Positions 34,053 through 45,346 of a stretch of DNA of 64,000 nucleotides are shown one piece after another. Source of the stretch: Adiantum capillus-veneris (lineage: Eukaryota; Streptophyta; Polypodiopsida; Polypodiales; Pteridaceae); the NCBI GenBank assembly GCA_014529385.2, contig CM043960.1:24962896-25026895 (forward strand), in the 5' to 3' direction. Within the stretch, counting starts at the first letter, position 1; every line of letters begins with the position of its first letter. The notes beneath the pieces were generated by a model. That model worked only from the letters and a program-made list of their open reading frames with translations. It was not told the DNA's origin and did not search any database. Made by a program: the position numbers and the translations under genes.

Positions 34053-34096
<44 letters not shown>
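34014..34096 (+). repeat. Shared 3' tail of ORF1-only element 1 with (CT)n
   Basis: The hairpin GGTCATATCTGACC is perfect at 34023-34036 (5 bp stem, 4 nt loop). It is followed after about 18 bases by about 21 CT units, against which LINE-2 begins. Confidence 0.85.
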
Positions 34097-34098
<2 letters not shown>

Positions 34099-36230
34099 GA
34101 GCGACCCAATGTTGATAAGATGAAGTGTTGTAGCTCTCTTTCGTTTATGCCTCCCTTCTTTACCATTGAAGATGTATACCGCGCGCTTGAGATACTTGCT
34201 ACTCGTAAGGCAAGGGACCTTCAAAGTGTCAAGGCTGAAATGATTAAATGGACAAGCAAGAAAACACAATATTGGATATGCAATATGTTTAACCTTGCAC
34301 GTCAGCATGGCATGCCTCATGATTGGAGTTCAAATTGGATCAAACCTTTGCACAAAGCAGGAGATGTAGACGTTGTGAACAACTATCGCACTATAATGGT
34401 TGGTTATTTAATGGCAAAGTTATTGGATGTTTCATGGAGATGAAGATAAGTGAATGGGTTGAAAAGAAAGGCAACCGTGCGCTTGGCCAAGCAGGTTTTT
34501 GAAAGCATCATAGCATTATTGATCATCTTGTCACTCTTCAAGTTTTTATGGAAGCGTTTTGATTGAAAGGAAAAAAGTTATATTGTTGCTTCGTGAAATT
34601 CAAGAAAGCTTTTGATAGGCACCGCGAGGAAATCTTTGGAGACGTATGCAAAGCCTTCAAGTGCCGAGAGAATTTATGCATGCAATCTTTCGCATCTACC
34701 AAAAAGTGATATGTCAACTACGTATGGGAGATGGAATTTCATTTTTTTTTGCAAGCACCATTGGTGTCAAACAAGGATGCCCACTTTCTCCAACCCTCGT
34801 TGGGCTATCATTGATGAATTGGAATGCATAGTTCTTGATTTTATGCAGCAAGAAGTCATAGAAGAGGTCAAGATCGGAAACGCGGTGATCATGCTTTTGC
34901 TTTATGTTGATGATGTGCAGTGCTCCTGGCACATACTTTAGAAGATGCACAAAAGCTTATGAGTGTCTTGGAACGCTTTTGCCTACATAGCGGGCTGATC
35001 GTGAATAGATCCAAAACCAAGGTTATGCTTGTAAAGACCCTCAATAACAAAAATCCATGCATTGTATACAACAATGAGCAACTTGAAGTGGTAGATAGCT
35101 TCAAGCACCTTGGCCTTGAGATTCCATTCAATCATAAATGGAAGGATTGCGCAATGCGTTGCTTGGAAGCCGAAAAGAGGGCTTATTATGCATTTGAGAA
35201 CATGTGCAATGCTGGAGAGATCAAGCGTAAAAAGTACCTCTTTAATGACACATTGGTGACACCGGTGCTTCTTTATGGAGTGGAGGTGTGGGGTGATAGC
35301 ATCGGGAAGTCTACTTGGAAAGAGTTTGAGAATGTCCAAAAGCCTTTTCTCACCAACTTTCTCCAAGTCAAGACACAAACACCCTACATGCTCTTACTTC
35401 TTGAGTCCAGATCGCTTTCCATTGAGGTCTTGGGCATGCCAGGGTTGTGTGGAGTACATGCTTAAGACACAATGTAGCCATTTGTATCGACTTCCTAGAA
35501 TCGCATAGGAAGCAAGTCAAAAGGTCCAAAAGACATGCAAGAGCAAAATACTAAGTTCGGGGTGGATGCTTGACATCAAGCAATGGTTTGGAAGATGGGA
35601 TGCATGTCACTTGGTCAAGGATGCATTGATCGACTCCCAAGTTAATGAGGCCTTCTTACAACACCAATGTATCACGGCTTGGGAGAAATCCGGAGGTTCT
35701 CGCTTCAACCATTACACCACACACGTTGCCCCAAACTACAAATCTCTCTTCTTCTCCGAACAAGGTAACTATTCCCGTTGAGTGCGATCCGCACTATTAC
35801 GTCCGTGAGCCCATCCCGTTGAGTGCGATCCTCACCATTAACTCCGTTTCTCTTAGCTCCCATTCTCTACGCTGCAAGACAAGACGTTGGGGCACTGGCG
35901 ACGAGGAGTCTCATTGACTTTGCACCTTATGCCCTCGTCAAGTGTGAGAGAGTGAGTACCACACACTACTTGAGTGCTCAGATTTTGACCACATTAGGTC
36001 CTCTTTTCCCCATATATTCAGCCATGAGCTCTCCCTACATACCTTCCTCTCCCAACCAGGATGTGGACTCTCTATTGCGACGCTCATTTCAGCCTTTTTT
36101 TAGCATCAAGAGTCACTTATGACCTCCACTCACACCACGTGACATGTTCATTTGGTCCCATATGTCATATTTGACCTCCGAGGATGATAATAGAACTATC
36201 GATCTATCTCTCTCTCTCTCTCTCTCTCTC
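34097..36230 (+). mobile_element. LINE-2: 5'-truncated L1-like LINE
   Basis: A plus-strand copy whose homology to LINE-3 begins abruptly at 34097 (TATGAGC...), exactly where the CT tail of the preceding element ends. It retains reverse transcriptase, the C-terminal region and the shared 3' tail (36154-36206) with CT tract (36207-36230). It has a few stops and frame changes. The catalytic box reads LLYVDDV (34899-34916), better kept than in LINE-1. Confidence 0.85.
34120..35780 (+). pseudogene. LINE-2 ORF2 reverse transcriptase and C-terminal part
   Basis: The frames contain DVYRALEILATRKARDLQ, the NNYRTIMVGYLMAKLL block (near 34375-34425), GVKQGCPLSPTLVGL (near 34765-34805), LLLYVDDV (near 34896-34916), SGLIVNRSKTKVMLVK (near 34990-35035), the GLEIPFNHKWKDCAMRCL segment and TLVTPVLLYGVEVW (near 35245-35290). 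At the end, WFGRWDACHLVKDALIDSQVNEAF is shared with LINE-1 and LINE-3 (near 35585-35650). Frame changes near 34440, 34920 and 35465 make it a pseudogene. Confidence 0.75.
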
Positions 36231-36264
<34 letters not shown>

Positions 36265-36265
36265 C
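36154..36265. repeat. LINE-2 3' tail, (CT)n and abutting (AG)n
   Basis: The tail GGTCCCATATGTCATATTTGACCTCCGAGGATGATAATAGA leads into CT units (36207-36230). These are followed, after AAGAGG, by AG units (36237-36265), so the two tracts form a perfect hairpin. Confidence 0.85.
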
Positions 36266-36313
36266 AAGTTGAGGAGAGAGAGTGAGGAAGAGATGGGAGA
36301 TAGAGGAAGCGAG

Positions 36314-36315
<2 letters not shown>

Positions 36316-36349
<34 letters not shown>

Positions 36350-36376
36350 GGGAGAGAGAGAGAGAGAGAGAGAGAG
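36316..36376. repeat. Poly-G run followed by (AG)n
   Basis: About 33 G at 36316-36348, then AG units to 36376, at the left border of the hAT element. Confidence 0.9.
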
Positions 36377-39300
36377 GGAGGAGACGGATCCTATCCATAC
36401 CGTACTACCATACGGTACGTACGGATAGGTACCGTACCCATGTTTAAAAAATAAATAAAATTTAAGCTCTATTTTAGGCATTGAGGTCTTTTATCGCAAA
36501 ACGGCTTCTGCGGCTCATTATTGAGCGCTTCTGGTTAGAACCTGCAAGTATTGTGCAAGGTGCAGTTGACCATTGAGTGCTCCTCTCTTGTAGGTGATCA
36601 GTAAGATGCCTCATAAACCCAACCCAATGTGGGACACACACACCCACATGATCAGAATACTTACTACGTCAGGTGAGCAAGGGTCGGGTACTCGTGAGTG
36701 GTAGTGCAAATACTATGGGGAAAGCAAGACAAGTACTATTACTCATGTTCTCAAGCATCTTACAAGGATAGGTACTACAAATCATTGCCATGGCTGTGAG
36801 AAGATTCCACCTCTAATCAAGGAAAACCTAATCCGAGAGCATTTCTCCTCAGCATCGAGTGCACCTTCGAGGGGGTCTTCGATTTCACAGGATGTCTTGT
36901 AGGATGCATTACTTGGGGACCTTGGTGACAATCCAAGAGATGGAGGGATGGGTTTTGGCTCTCAGACTAGTGTGCCCTCCAGTGTCCGCACTAGTAGGAA
37001 AAGAACTTGTGTAGCAGGGCATGATGAGGAGGACATTGGGGGCGAACAATCTACAAGTCCCACCAATGCACCGATGCAGACCACGTTGCCTTCACGCGTA
37101 AACTCTCAGTCTTGGGTGAAAGAGAGACAAAAGATAGCGGAGATGGAGATTGCTCACACTTTTGTAGAGTACAATATTGCATTCAATGTGCTTCGAAACA
37201 AATCAATGGAAGAGGATGGTCAGAGCCCTTTCTGAGGTTGGCCCCACAGAGTCGTGGACTGGCTTGGATTACAACAAGATGCGTACAAGTATGCTAGATG
37301 AGTAGAAAGCGGTCATTGATAGAGCAGTCACTCCAGTAAAATCTGGGTGGTAGACTTTTGGGTGTTCTATCATTTTTGATGGATGGATTGATGTACGTAA
37401 GATCATCAACATTCTAGTCTCATCTTACCTTGGTACGTACTTTCTGAAAGCCATGGATGCCGAAAAGATAGGTGAGAAGATCACTGCAGAGTTCATCTAC
37501 AAACATATTCGTCAAGCCATTCTTGAGGTGGGAAAGTAGAATGTGGTGGAGGTAAATTCAATCTCCCCATCTTGTTGCTGGCATCTCTTCTCGTTGTGTT
37601 TTTTGTTCTATCTCTGCTATTTCAATGTACATTGTTTGGCTACTTGCAGGTTGTTTATTGATAATGCTAGCAATTGCAAGGCCATGGTGACATGGTAGAG
37701 AGGGATTTCCCTCGCATTGTGTGGACTCCATGTGCCGCGCATTGCCTAAACTTACACATGGAGGACATAGGAAAATTGCCGTGGGTTCAACCTATTGTGT
37801 CTGAGGCATCGAGGATTACCACTTTTTTTCGCAAGAAGCACCAATCTCTAGCGATCTTCAAGAGCCATAGCACATTGGATAGAAGACCAGATTTGCATAC
37901 ATGTACCTTGTTCTTCAGAGATTGTACACGTTGAGGGACCCACTTTTGCAGACTTTTGTGGATCCAAAGTGGCACCTAGGGCGCCATGCAAGACAGGAGC
38001 CTACCAAGGCCATTCAGAGGAAGGTTCTAGATGAAGCCTTCTGGACAGAGGTGCATAGCTTTGCCGTGGCTCTTCAGCCACTCTTTGTTCTCTTGCGCGT
38101 GACAGATATGGAGGGATATACCCTTGGTCTAGTATTTCACCCTTTCATGCAGATGAGAGGACACGTTGAGACGTGCAGGACACTACCTCTAGAGCAGTAA
38201 GAATCATTAGGTTGCTTACCTTGCTTTTTTTAAAATAGAATGATAGGCAATCTGGAAATCTCAGATTCAATGATTGTTCTTTTTGAACTTGCAAACAAAA
38301 TGACATTGTGGCTACTGTAAATAGTCGATGGTAGTATATGCATCATCCCATTCATGGGATGGCGGCTATACTCCATCCCTTCTACAAGAAGCCCGAGCTT
38401 TTTGGGAACACGACCTTGCTGACCCTTCATTTGGAGTACCTCAATCTCATGTTCAGCGAGGATGAGCAGCTGATCATAGATGGTGAGATGTCAAGCTTCA
38501 TGAACAACTTGGGTCCTACTTTCATGCGGAGTGTTGGAGTGAGACCCGAGGCTACCAAGCTTCCCCTCAGTTGGTGGCAGAACTATGGAAGTTCACGTCT
38601 TCCACGAATTTGCAAGCTAGCTCTACGTATTCTCTCTCAGGTACTCAAGTTGTAACATGTTTGTGAGTTGTGCCTAAAATGTTGACCTTTTGCACTTTTG
38701 TCCTCTAAAGATTTTCACCTCGTGTACATTGCCATCAGGATTGTTCAGCTGGCACTTGTGAGCGCAATTGGAGTGCATATTCCTTAGTGCACACAAAGAT
38801 TAGGAACAAATTGAGCATGACCCAGCTAGAGAAGTTGGTGTATTGTCGAGTGACCATGAGGCTAGTGCGCTCTTTCCATCTTTGGGAAATCCCAAGCAGG
38901 TTTGACCTTTGTTCCTTCTTCAATCCACCAAAGGCTCATAGATAGACTAGGTTGAATTACTTGAACTATCTTTAAATCTTTATGGATTTTTATCAATGTT
39001 GGTGCAGGTGGATCCTACAGAGGTGAAGATGGTTCCAAACCCTACAATAGAGGAGATAGATACTTGTATCAGAGACGAGCAGGAGGAGATATTTCCAGAG
39101 CTTCACAAAGAGTTGGAGAGTGTGGATAGGCCCGGGCCTTGAGCATCCCCCTCCAGTAGGAGGATGTAGATCCTGACATCGCACGGTGAGAGAGCATTTG
39201 GATTGGGAAGCTTCCAGTACACAAACCTTGGGTTCAAGCGAACCCGAGTGTTCGTCTCCTCCAGACTTTAGAGCAGGGCGATCCACATAAGGATGATGCA

Positions 39301-39823
39301 GACACACCACGGGACCCAGGATTTACAGGGCCAAAGTATGATGATGAGGGCAATGTCCTCATAGAGGCAGAGATGTCCTCATCATCATCTTCACATAGGT
39401 AGTGCTGAGTGTGTTGTTTTTAGTGCTTACTAGTTATTGGAGTCAGGACTTCAGACTTCAGTCTTGGATTTATCATTTTCCTAATTCACTATGTATTTAT
39501 TTTGATGCTCTTAGTTTTATGTGACCATGGCAACAAACATTGATACTATTTGTTTGTAGACATTGATCAATGGTTAGCTAATCTCAGCTTTGCATTTTTG
39601 TTGTTCGATCAGAGTCATGGACTCCAATTTTTGGCATTTGTAACGATGTACTGCTGATTTGCTAGTCTTTATTTGAAGTCTTGGTGAATGCATAAGTAAA
39701 TGTATGAAGTTCCCCCTGTTTTAGGCTTTGTGAAAAAAAGGACGAATTTTTACGTACTTAAAAACTCAATCCATTCTATACTACATACCGAATTTGTACC
39801 GAACACTACGTACCTAACTACCT

Positions 39824-39825
<2 letters not shown>
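36377..39825 (+). mobile_element. hAT DNA transposon between AG tracts
   Basis: About 3.4 kb enclosing a DUF659/hATC transposase gene. Both subterminal regions carry GTAC-rich palindromic words: TACCGTACTACCATACGGTA and GGTACCGTACC near 36390-36437, and TACGTACTT, TACCGAATTTGTACCG and CTACGTACC near 39750-39818. Both borders run into (AG)n tracts (to 36376 and from 39826), so exact terminal inverted repeats and the expected 8 bp target duplication cannot be told apart from the microsatellite. Borders are therefore approximate. Confidence 0.55.
36606..39402 (+). pseudogene. hAT transposase gene with introns (BED, DUF659, hATC)
   Basis: The likely start is ATG 36606 (MPHKPNPMWD). A BED-type finger follows (CKYYGESKTSTITHVLKHL, then CHGC) near 36702-36800. 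DUF659 and the RNase H-like core run from about 37120 to 38200 (FVEYNIAFNVLRNKSM, IIFDGWIDVRK, DNASNCKAM, PRIVWTPCAAHCLNL). The hATC dimerisation domain ERNWSAYSLVHTKIRNKL lies near 38762-38815 and the acidic tail ends at 39402. GT-AG introns are visible at 37552-37649, 38641-38738 and 38900-39007; a fourth probably lies at about 38197-38335 with a worn donor. In-frame stops (for example at the BED tryptophan position, near 36700) and frame slips make it a pseudogene. Confidence 0.75.

Positions 39826-39874
<49 letters not shown>
39826..39874. repeat. (AG)n microsatellite
   Basis: About 24 AG units directly at the right border of the hAT element. Confidence 0.95.
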
Positions 39875-39877
<3 letters not shown>

Positions 39878-40035
39878 GAGACTTACGTGAATGGATTTTT
39901 TTGCCTTCTCTCTCTTTGTAAGAATTATGGTTTTTTAGCCCACTTCTAGGTGATTATATAGACAAATTTTCAAAGGTAATTTGCTTTTGATTTATTATGG
40001 AAATTATCTTTATAAAAAAAATTAGTCTCTCTCTT

Positions 40036-40085
<50 letters not shown>

Positions 40086-40383
40086 TTTCTCTCCCTCACT
40101 CACTACCTCTCTCAATCTTTCTCTCAACCTTTCTCTCCCTCACTTGCTGCCTCTCTCTCCTCTCTCTCTCTTTCACCCAATATAAGAGAGGGATAGAGAT
40201 GAGAGGGTGAGAGAGAGAGGTAACGAGTTAGAGAGAGAGAGAGAGGGTGAGAGAGAGAAGAAGAGACTTACCTGCATGGATTTTTTTGCTTCTCTCTCTT
40301 TGAAACAATTATGGTTTTTTAACCTACAACTAGGTGATTATATAAGGAAATTTTTAAAAGCAATTTTATTTTTTAAAAAGCTT

Positions 40384-40433
<50 letters not shown>
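39826..40433. repeat. Duplicated (AG)n-spacer-(CT)n module
   Basis: Two units share GAAGAGACTTAC(G/C)TG(A/C)ATGGATTTTTTTGC, TTATGGTTTTTTA and TAGGTGATTATATA (39874-39960 and 40260-40345). Each is preceded by AG-rich and followed by CT-rich sequence (CT at 40025-40081 and 40386-40433). A third, shorter piece lies near 40790-40850. Each module could fold back on itself. Confidence 0.7.
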
Positions 40434-40436
<3 letters not shown>

Positions 40437-40677
40437 CTCCCCCATGGGCAAGGGGATTGCCCTGTGGGGAGGCGTTAAGCCCCGCTCCTCAACCAATCTA
40501 AGGCCTGCCCGACTGTTGTTTTCCCCAATGTGCCTCCTCTCTAGAGGCATATCCGCCTACTTAGAGCCTCGTGTTGCAACCTATGAGGACCTGCAACACT
40601 ATTTGTAACGTTTTATCTCCAGTCCCATAGGTCATATCTGACCTTTGTGGATGATAATTCAATCTCTCTATGTATCA

Positions 40678-40742
<65 letters not shown>
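40434..40742 (+). mobile_element. Short derivative (about 240 bp) of the ORF1-only retroposon
   Basis: It begins GAGCTCCCCCATGGGCAAGG right after a CT tract and keeps the leader words GGGGATTGCCCTGTGGGGAGGCGTTAAGCCCC. It then passes without ORF1 into TTGTAACGTTTTATCT and the shared tail with a perfect hairpin at 40630-40643. It ends in CT units (40678-40701) and a (TA)n run (40702-40743). It looks like a SINE-sized internally deleted member of the family. Confidence 0.65.
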
Positions 40743-40743
<1 letters not shown>

Positions 40744-40748
<5 letters not shown>

Positions 40749-40917
40749 TTCGAGAGAGAGGAAGCAAGTGAGGAAGAGCGAGGGTATGAGAGAGATGATT
40801 ATATAGAGAAATTTATTAAATTTTTAGTCTCTCTTGCTCTCAACCCTTCTCTCCCTCGCTTCCTCTCTCACCCTTTCTCTCCCTCACTTGCTTCCTCTCT
40901 CTCTCTCTCATTATGTG

Positions 40918-40963
<46 letters not shown>

Positions 40964-41099
40964 GGAGAGACATAGAGAGAGAGAGAGAGTGAGTGAAGGG
41001 GAGAGAGTTAGAGAGAGAGGGGGGAGGACAAAGATAATGAGAGAGAGAGGGAGAGGATGACATATAGAGAGATGATGGGAGAGATACATATATAGATTT
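40744..41099. repeat. Alternating AG-rich and CT-rich tracts
   Basis: CT-rich (40835-40910) and AG-rich (40920-41000) blocks. No gene; the apparent Ser/Leu frames come from the repeat. Confidence 0.8.
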
Positions 41100-41150
41100 T
41101 ATTATCGTCCTTGGAGGTCAAATATGACCTATGGGATCAAAGTTACATGT
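41100..41150 (-). repeat. Shared 3' tail of LINE-3
   Basis: On the minus strand: GATCCCATAGGTCATATTTGACCTCCAAGGACGATAATAAAATCT, with perfect hairpin GGTCATATTTGACC (41116-41129). The following tract is CT-rich but interrupted by TATATATG. Confidence 0.85.
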
Positions 41151-41359
41151 GGTATAGTATGTGTATGGATGATGAGTGACTCTCGATGCTCCAAAATTGT
41201 GGTGATGAGAGTCGCAATGGAGAGCCCACACTGTGGATGGGAGAGGAAAGTGTGTAGGTCTAAGTCATGGCTAGAAATGTGAGAGAAGCAAGTTCGTATG
41301 TGACCAAAAGCTGAGCACTCTCCTTTGTGTGGTGTACTGACTCTTGAACGTGCACTAAG

Positions 41360-44300
41360 CATAATGTGCACAGTCGATTTGGCTCTTCTCCATTGACACA
41401 ACACCGCACACAAGTGTATATCGCACACAAGGGGATAGGCTCAAACATGTAAGTGTGAGTACAGTTTCCTCTTTCAGCGAAGAACATGGTATGAAGCGTG
41501 ACCCACCGGATTTTTCCCAAGCTGTAATACATTGGCATTGTAAAAAAGCTTCATTCACTTGGGAGTCAATTGAAGCATCATGTAGCAAGCGTAATGCATT
41601 CCATCTCCCAAACCACTTCTTTATGTCTTACATCCATCCCGTGCTCAAGATCTTACTTTTATGCATCTTTTGAACTTTTTTGCTTGCTTCCCATGCAATT
41701 GTAGGAAGTCGATGCAAGGGGTTTTGACGCATCTTTATCATTTACTCTACAACCCTTTCCATGCCCATAACCTCAATTGGAAGAGATCTCGAGTCAAGAA
41801 GTAGGAGCATATAGGTGTTTGTGTCTTAAATTGGAGAAAGTTTGTAAGAAAATGCTTTTGGACATTCTCAAACTCTTCCCAAGTAGACTTTGAGATGCTC
41901 CCATCCCACACTTCAACTCCGTAAAGAAGAACCGGTGTCACCAATGCATAAAAAAAGGTACTTCTTGAGAACCCAACACTTGATGTTTCCCGCATTACAC
42001 ATGTTCTCAAATGCATAATATGCTCTCTTTCCCGCTTCCAAATGGCGTATAGCACATTCATGCCACTTGTGATTGGACGGAATCTCAAGGCCAGGGTACT
42101 TAAATCTCTCAAAAACTTCAAGTATCTCATTGTTGTACACAATGCATGGCTTCTCCTTATGGTTGGTTTTCACAAGCATAACTTTTGTTTTGAATTCATT
42201 CAAATCATCCCACTATGCAAGCATAAAGTTCTCAAGGACAAAGCTTTTGTGCATCTTTTGAAGTGTGTGCTAGAAGCACTACATCATCCGCATACAACAA
42301 AAGCATGATTACCGCATTGCAAATAGTGACCTCTTCAATGCCTTCTTCTTGCATAAAGTCAAGTACCATTTGTTTTAATTGATTGATGCATAGATCAAAG
42401 AGAGTTGGTGTCAACGGGCATCCTTGTTTAACCCCAATAGTGCTTACAATTTTTTTTGAAATTTCTCTTTCCATGCGCAATTGACAAATCACCTTCTCAT
42501 AGATTCAAGAAACTGCACGCATAAACTCACTTGGCACTTGGAGTTCTTCCATCCTTCTCCACAAATTGTTACGTGAAATCATATCAAAGGCTTCTTAAAG
42601 TCCACAAAACAACAATACAATTGCTTTCCTTTCAACCGACCTCCATGAGAACACGAAGAGTGACAAGATGATCAATGGTGCTATGGCATCTCGACAAAAA
42701 CCTACTTGTCCTTTTGCACGCTTTTCATTATCTTCATTCCAGTCACTCAATTTCCTCTCCATTATGCACCCAAACAACTTTTCCATAAGAGACCCAATCA
42801 TTATAGTTCGATAGTTGTTTACAATCTTTACATCCTCTCCTTTATGCAAAGGCTTAACTCAATTAGTACTCCAATCATAAGGCATACCATGTTGAAGTGC
42901 AAAGTTGAACATATGACACATCCACTCATGGGTAAAATCTCACGTCCATTTGATCATCTCTAGCTTGATACCTTAAAGATCTCTCGCTTTGCGAATGACC
43001 AAATTTTCAAGCCCACCGCATACATCCCCAATAGTGAAAAAAGAGGGCATACATGGGAGTGAACCATAAAATGGCATTTTTTCAGCATTTTCTTGCTCAT
43101 AAAATTGCCTACAATGTGTATACATATCCACAAGATTCAAGTTACCAAAATCCTCAACCTGCTTGCCCCTCAAGTTTCTCCAAAATCTTCCACATGCATG
43201 TGTCTTTTCTTGGACTTGAAAAAGTTGTTGCTTTACTTCGCATCTTTTTCTCTTCTTTTGAATCAATGCCTTGTATGTATGCAAATGACTTTGATAGTTT
43301 TCTTTGTCCATAGTTGCATCAAGCTTTATCAAGGACTTTTGAGCATCTTGACATTCTTTATCAACCCACCTTTTGCGTGATCTATCTTTGTTGATACCAT
43401 GGAGATGCTTTATGGAAAAGCATTCTTCCGCACAAGAACAATAACTTTCTTGAAAGCTTCCCATTTAGTTTCCAATGGTACGTCATATTGAAGCTTTGTC
43501 ATCCATAACCTTTGCTTAAACATTTCAATGTACATTGGTGCCTGTTTGAGATTCATACATAGTGATTATGCTTAGTTGCTTCTCCACATGAAAGGTCAAT
43601 ACATAAGGTCCAATGATCGGATTTTGGGGTCCATTGGCCAAACATAAAACTCTTTATACGATACATGATGGCTTTGGAGATTAGCATATAGTTAATAACA
43701 ATATCCCCAGTATGTTTCCTACATGTAAATCCATTGGTTCCACTCCACAACGATACACCATTGGCAATGAGCATACCCATGCTATTACACGTGTAAAAGT
43801 AACTTTCCATTGTGATCCAGCTCTTTCTCATCCATTGAAGTACGATCATACAAGTGAACTTCCTCCAACTCCCTTGAAATGTATGGCATATCAAATTGTT
43901 GAGAATCATGTTGCAATGTTTTTGTGTGAGCATTCATATCCCCAAATACAATAATATCACCTTTGCCTTTGAAATAATCAATGTACTCTTTTGAATCAAA
44001 AAATGATTGATCTCTATCCATGCAAGCATAAAAGGGGGAATCATGATGAGGAATGTAGCAACTGGCTACAAAAATGGGTGCTCTTTTTGGTGTCATAATA
44101 TTCAGCCATAGATAATGTTTGTACTTGTCAAAATCTTCCAATCCTTTCTTAATCATACATGCTACCCCTCCTTGCGTTGTTCTTTGCTTGAGATTCTTTG
44201 ACCACATCAATGAATGTACATTGTAATCCTCCAAGTCATTAATCCTTTGTGTATCATGCTCACAAGTTTCAACAAGAAGTACAACATCGGCTTTGCTTGT

Positions 44301-44390
44301 TAGTTCATCAATTCCAACCCCCGTATTCCATGGGTATCCATTACAATTCCAAAGGCATATTTTCAATTGTAACTCGGTCTCATAAGTCAC
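41360..44390 (-). pseudogene. LINE-3 ORF2: endonuclease and reverse transcriptase
   Basis: The start is MTYETELQLKICLWNCNGYPW at 44390. The endonuclease carries WNCNG, VLLVETCEHD, the IIVFGDMNAHT block (near 43940-43960) and TPKSDHWTLCIDL (near 43590-43630), with active-site residues kept. Reverse transcriptase has CRDAIAPL (near 42690), GVKQGCPLTPTLFDLC (near 42395-42440), the catalytic LLLYADDVVLLA (42275-42305) and SKTKVMLVK (near 42170-42195). The C-terminal part includes YGVEVWDGSISK (near 41890-41930) and SIDSQVNEAFLQCQCITAWE (near 41520-41580). Several frame changes separate these blocks. Catalytic boxes are better preserved than in LINE-1. Confidence 0.8.
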
Positions 44391-44396
44391 ATATCC

Positions 44397-45346
44397 CTAT
44401 TTGCTTGAGGAACTTGCCTCCTCTTTGGACACATTTTCTTCATGAGAGATCTCCTTATTTTTCTTATTCTTTTCCTCATATGCATTGTGATGCATATTTT
44501 TTTGCTTAATAGTGCGATCTTCACATACAAAACATTTTGTACCCCTCAAATAGATCCAACTATTATCAAGGATACTCTTTTGTTTGGTCTCATCCGGCAT
44601 GGTGCATACAATTGGCCGTTCTCTCGAGCGAAGAGCTCATGGCTTACCCACTCTATGTGCTCCATAGACCATAACTTCAGACATGCCAAAGTGAGGTTTG
44701 AAGAAACCTTGGATAACAATGGTAAGAGAAGGAGGTGTCTCTAACTTATCTTTGGGAATTCCACGAATAACAATGTTCTTGGAACGTTGCTACCGTTCCT
44801 TCAACTCCTCCACATCCACATTTTCAACATTCTTTGTTTGAACCATAGCTTGCATGAGTGAGAAATTAGGAACCACATTGTTACCACTTACATGAGCCCA
44901 AGACTTGTTTGTGCATACATTTTCATGTCGCCTACATCCCGGCTCATGGTGTCAAATTTCTCCTCTTTCAATACATGGGTATGCTCTACTTTGCCCATGC
45001 GCTCCATCAAAGCATTCAAGTCCACAACAAAGCGTTTACATTTCTTGGCTTCCTCTTCAAGTTGCATCAAACGTGTTGTTTGCATCTCAAGTGTCCTCTT
45101 GAGATTCTCATTCTCAACCACAAGTACCCTTAGTGTGCCATTCTCCATTGCAAGTGCCCATAAGTCTTCGCCTTGTTTGTTTACGATCTCTTGCAACGAT
45201 ACCATGTATGCCATGATCATGGTTTTCAATATTGTTGGTTTGGTGGTTGTGTTTCTATCTCCACACTTAGGAGATTTTGGATCATTTTTCACAATGGTTG
45301 TGGACCTTGTTGAAAAAGAAGAACCCTTGCGAGTGCCGGAAGACAT
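44397..45346 (-). pseudogene. LINE-3 ORF1: coiled coil plus RRM-like
   Basis: The start is MSSGTRKGSSFSTRSTT at 45346. Residues of about 45-130 form a coiled coil (ENENLKRTLEMQTTRLMQLEEEAKK). The following part has the L1 ORF1 signature SKNIVIRGIPKDK, then VYGAHRVGKP, RPIVCTMPDETKQKSILDNSW and a Lys/Glu-rich tail (KNKKNKEISHEENVSK) to about 44397. Two in-frame stops occur, near 44790 and 44640. Its sequence differs clearly from the ORF1 of the ORF1-only elements, so the two are related in fold but not recent copies of each other. Confidence 0.7.

Larger units (their letters stand above)
32704..34096 (+). mobile_element. ORF1-only retroposon 1 (half-LINE type)
   Basis: A roughly 1.4 kb plus-strand element. 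A GC-rich leader (32704-33159) with CCCCCCTGGG...GGCTGCCCTGGGGGAGGCGTTAAGCC is followed by an open ORF1 (33160-33840), then a short 3' region with the shared tail GGTCCCATGGGTCATATCTGACCTTCGAGGACGATAATTCAATCT and (CT)n to 34096. There is no ORF2. The related minus-strand copy at 45716-47051 and the short copy at 40434-40680 share leader and tail, so these are true element ends. The arrangement recalls mammalian HAL1 elements, which keep only L1 ORF1. Confidence 0.7.

Noticed and set aside
40868-41089. Open frame of Ser/Leu repeats (and similar Arg/Glu frames at 32597-32797, 36113-36481, 46761-47434, 55319-55540)
   Set aside because: They are translations of CT or AG microsatellites. Open length comes from the repeat, and no non-repeat domain is encoded.
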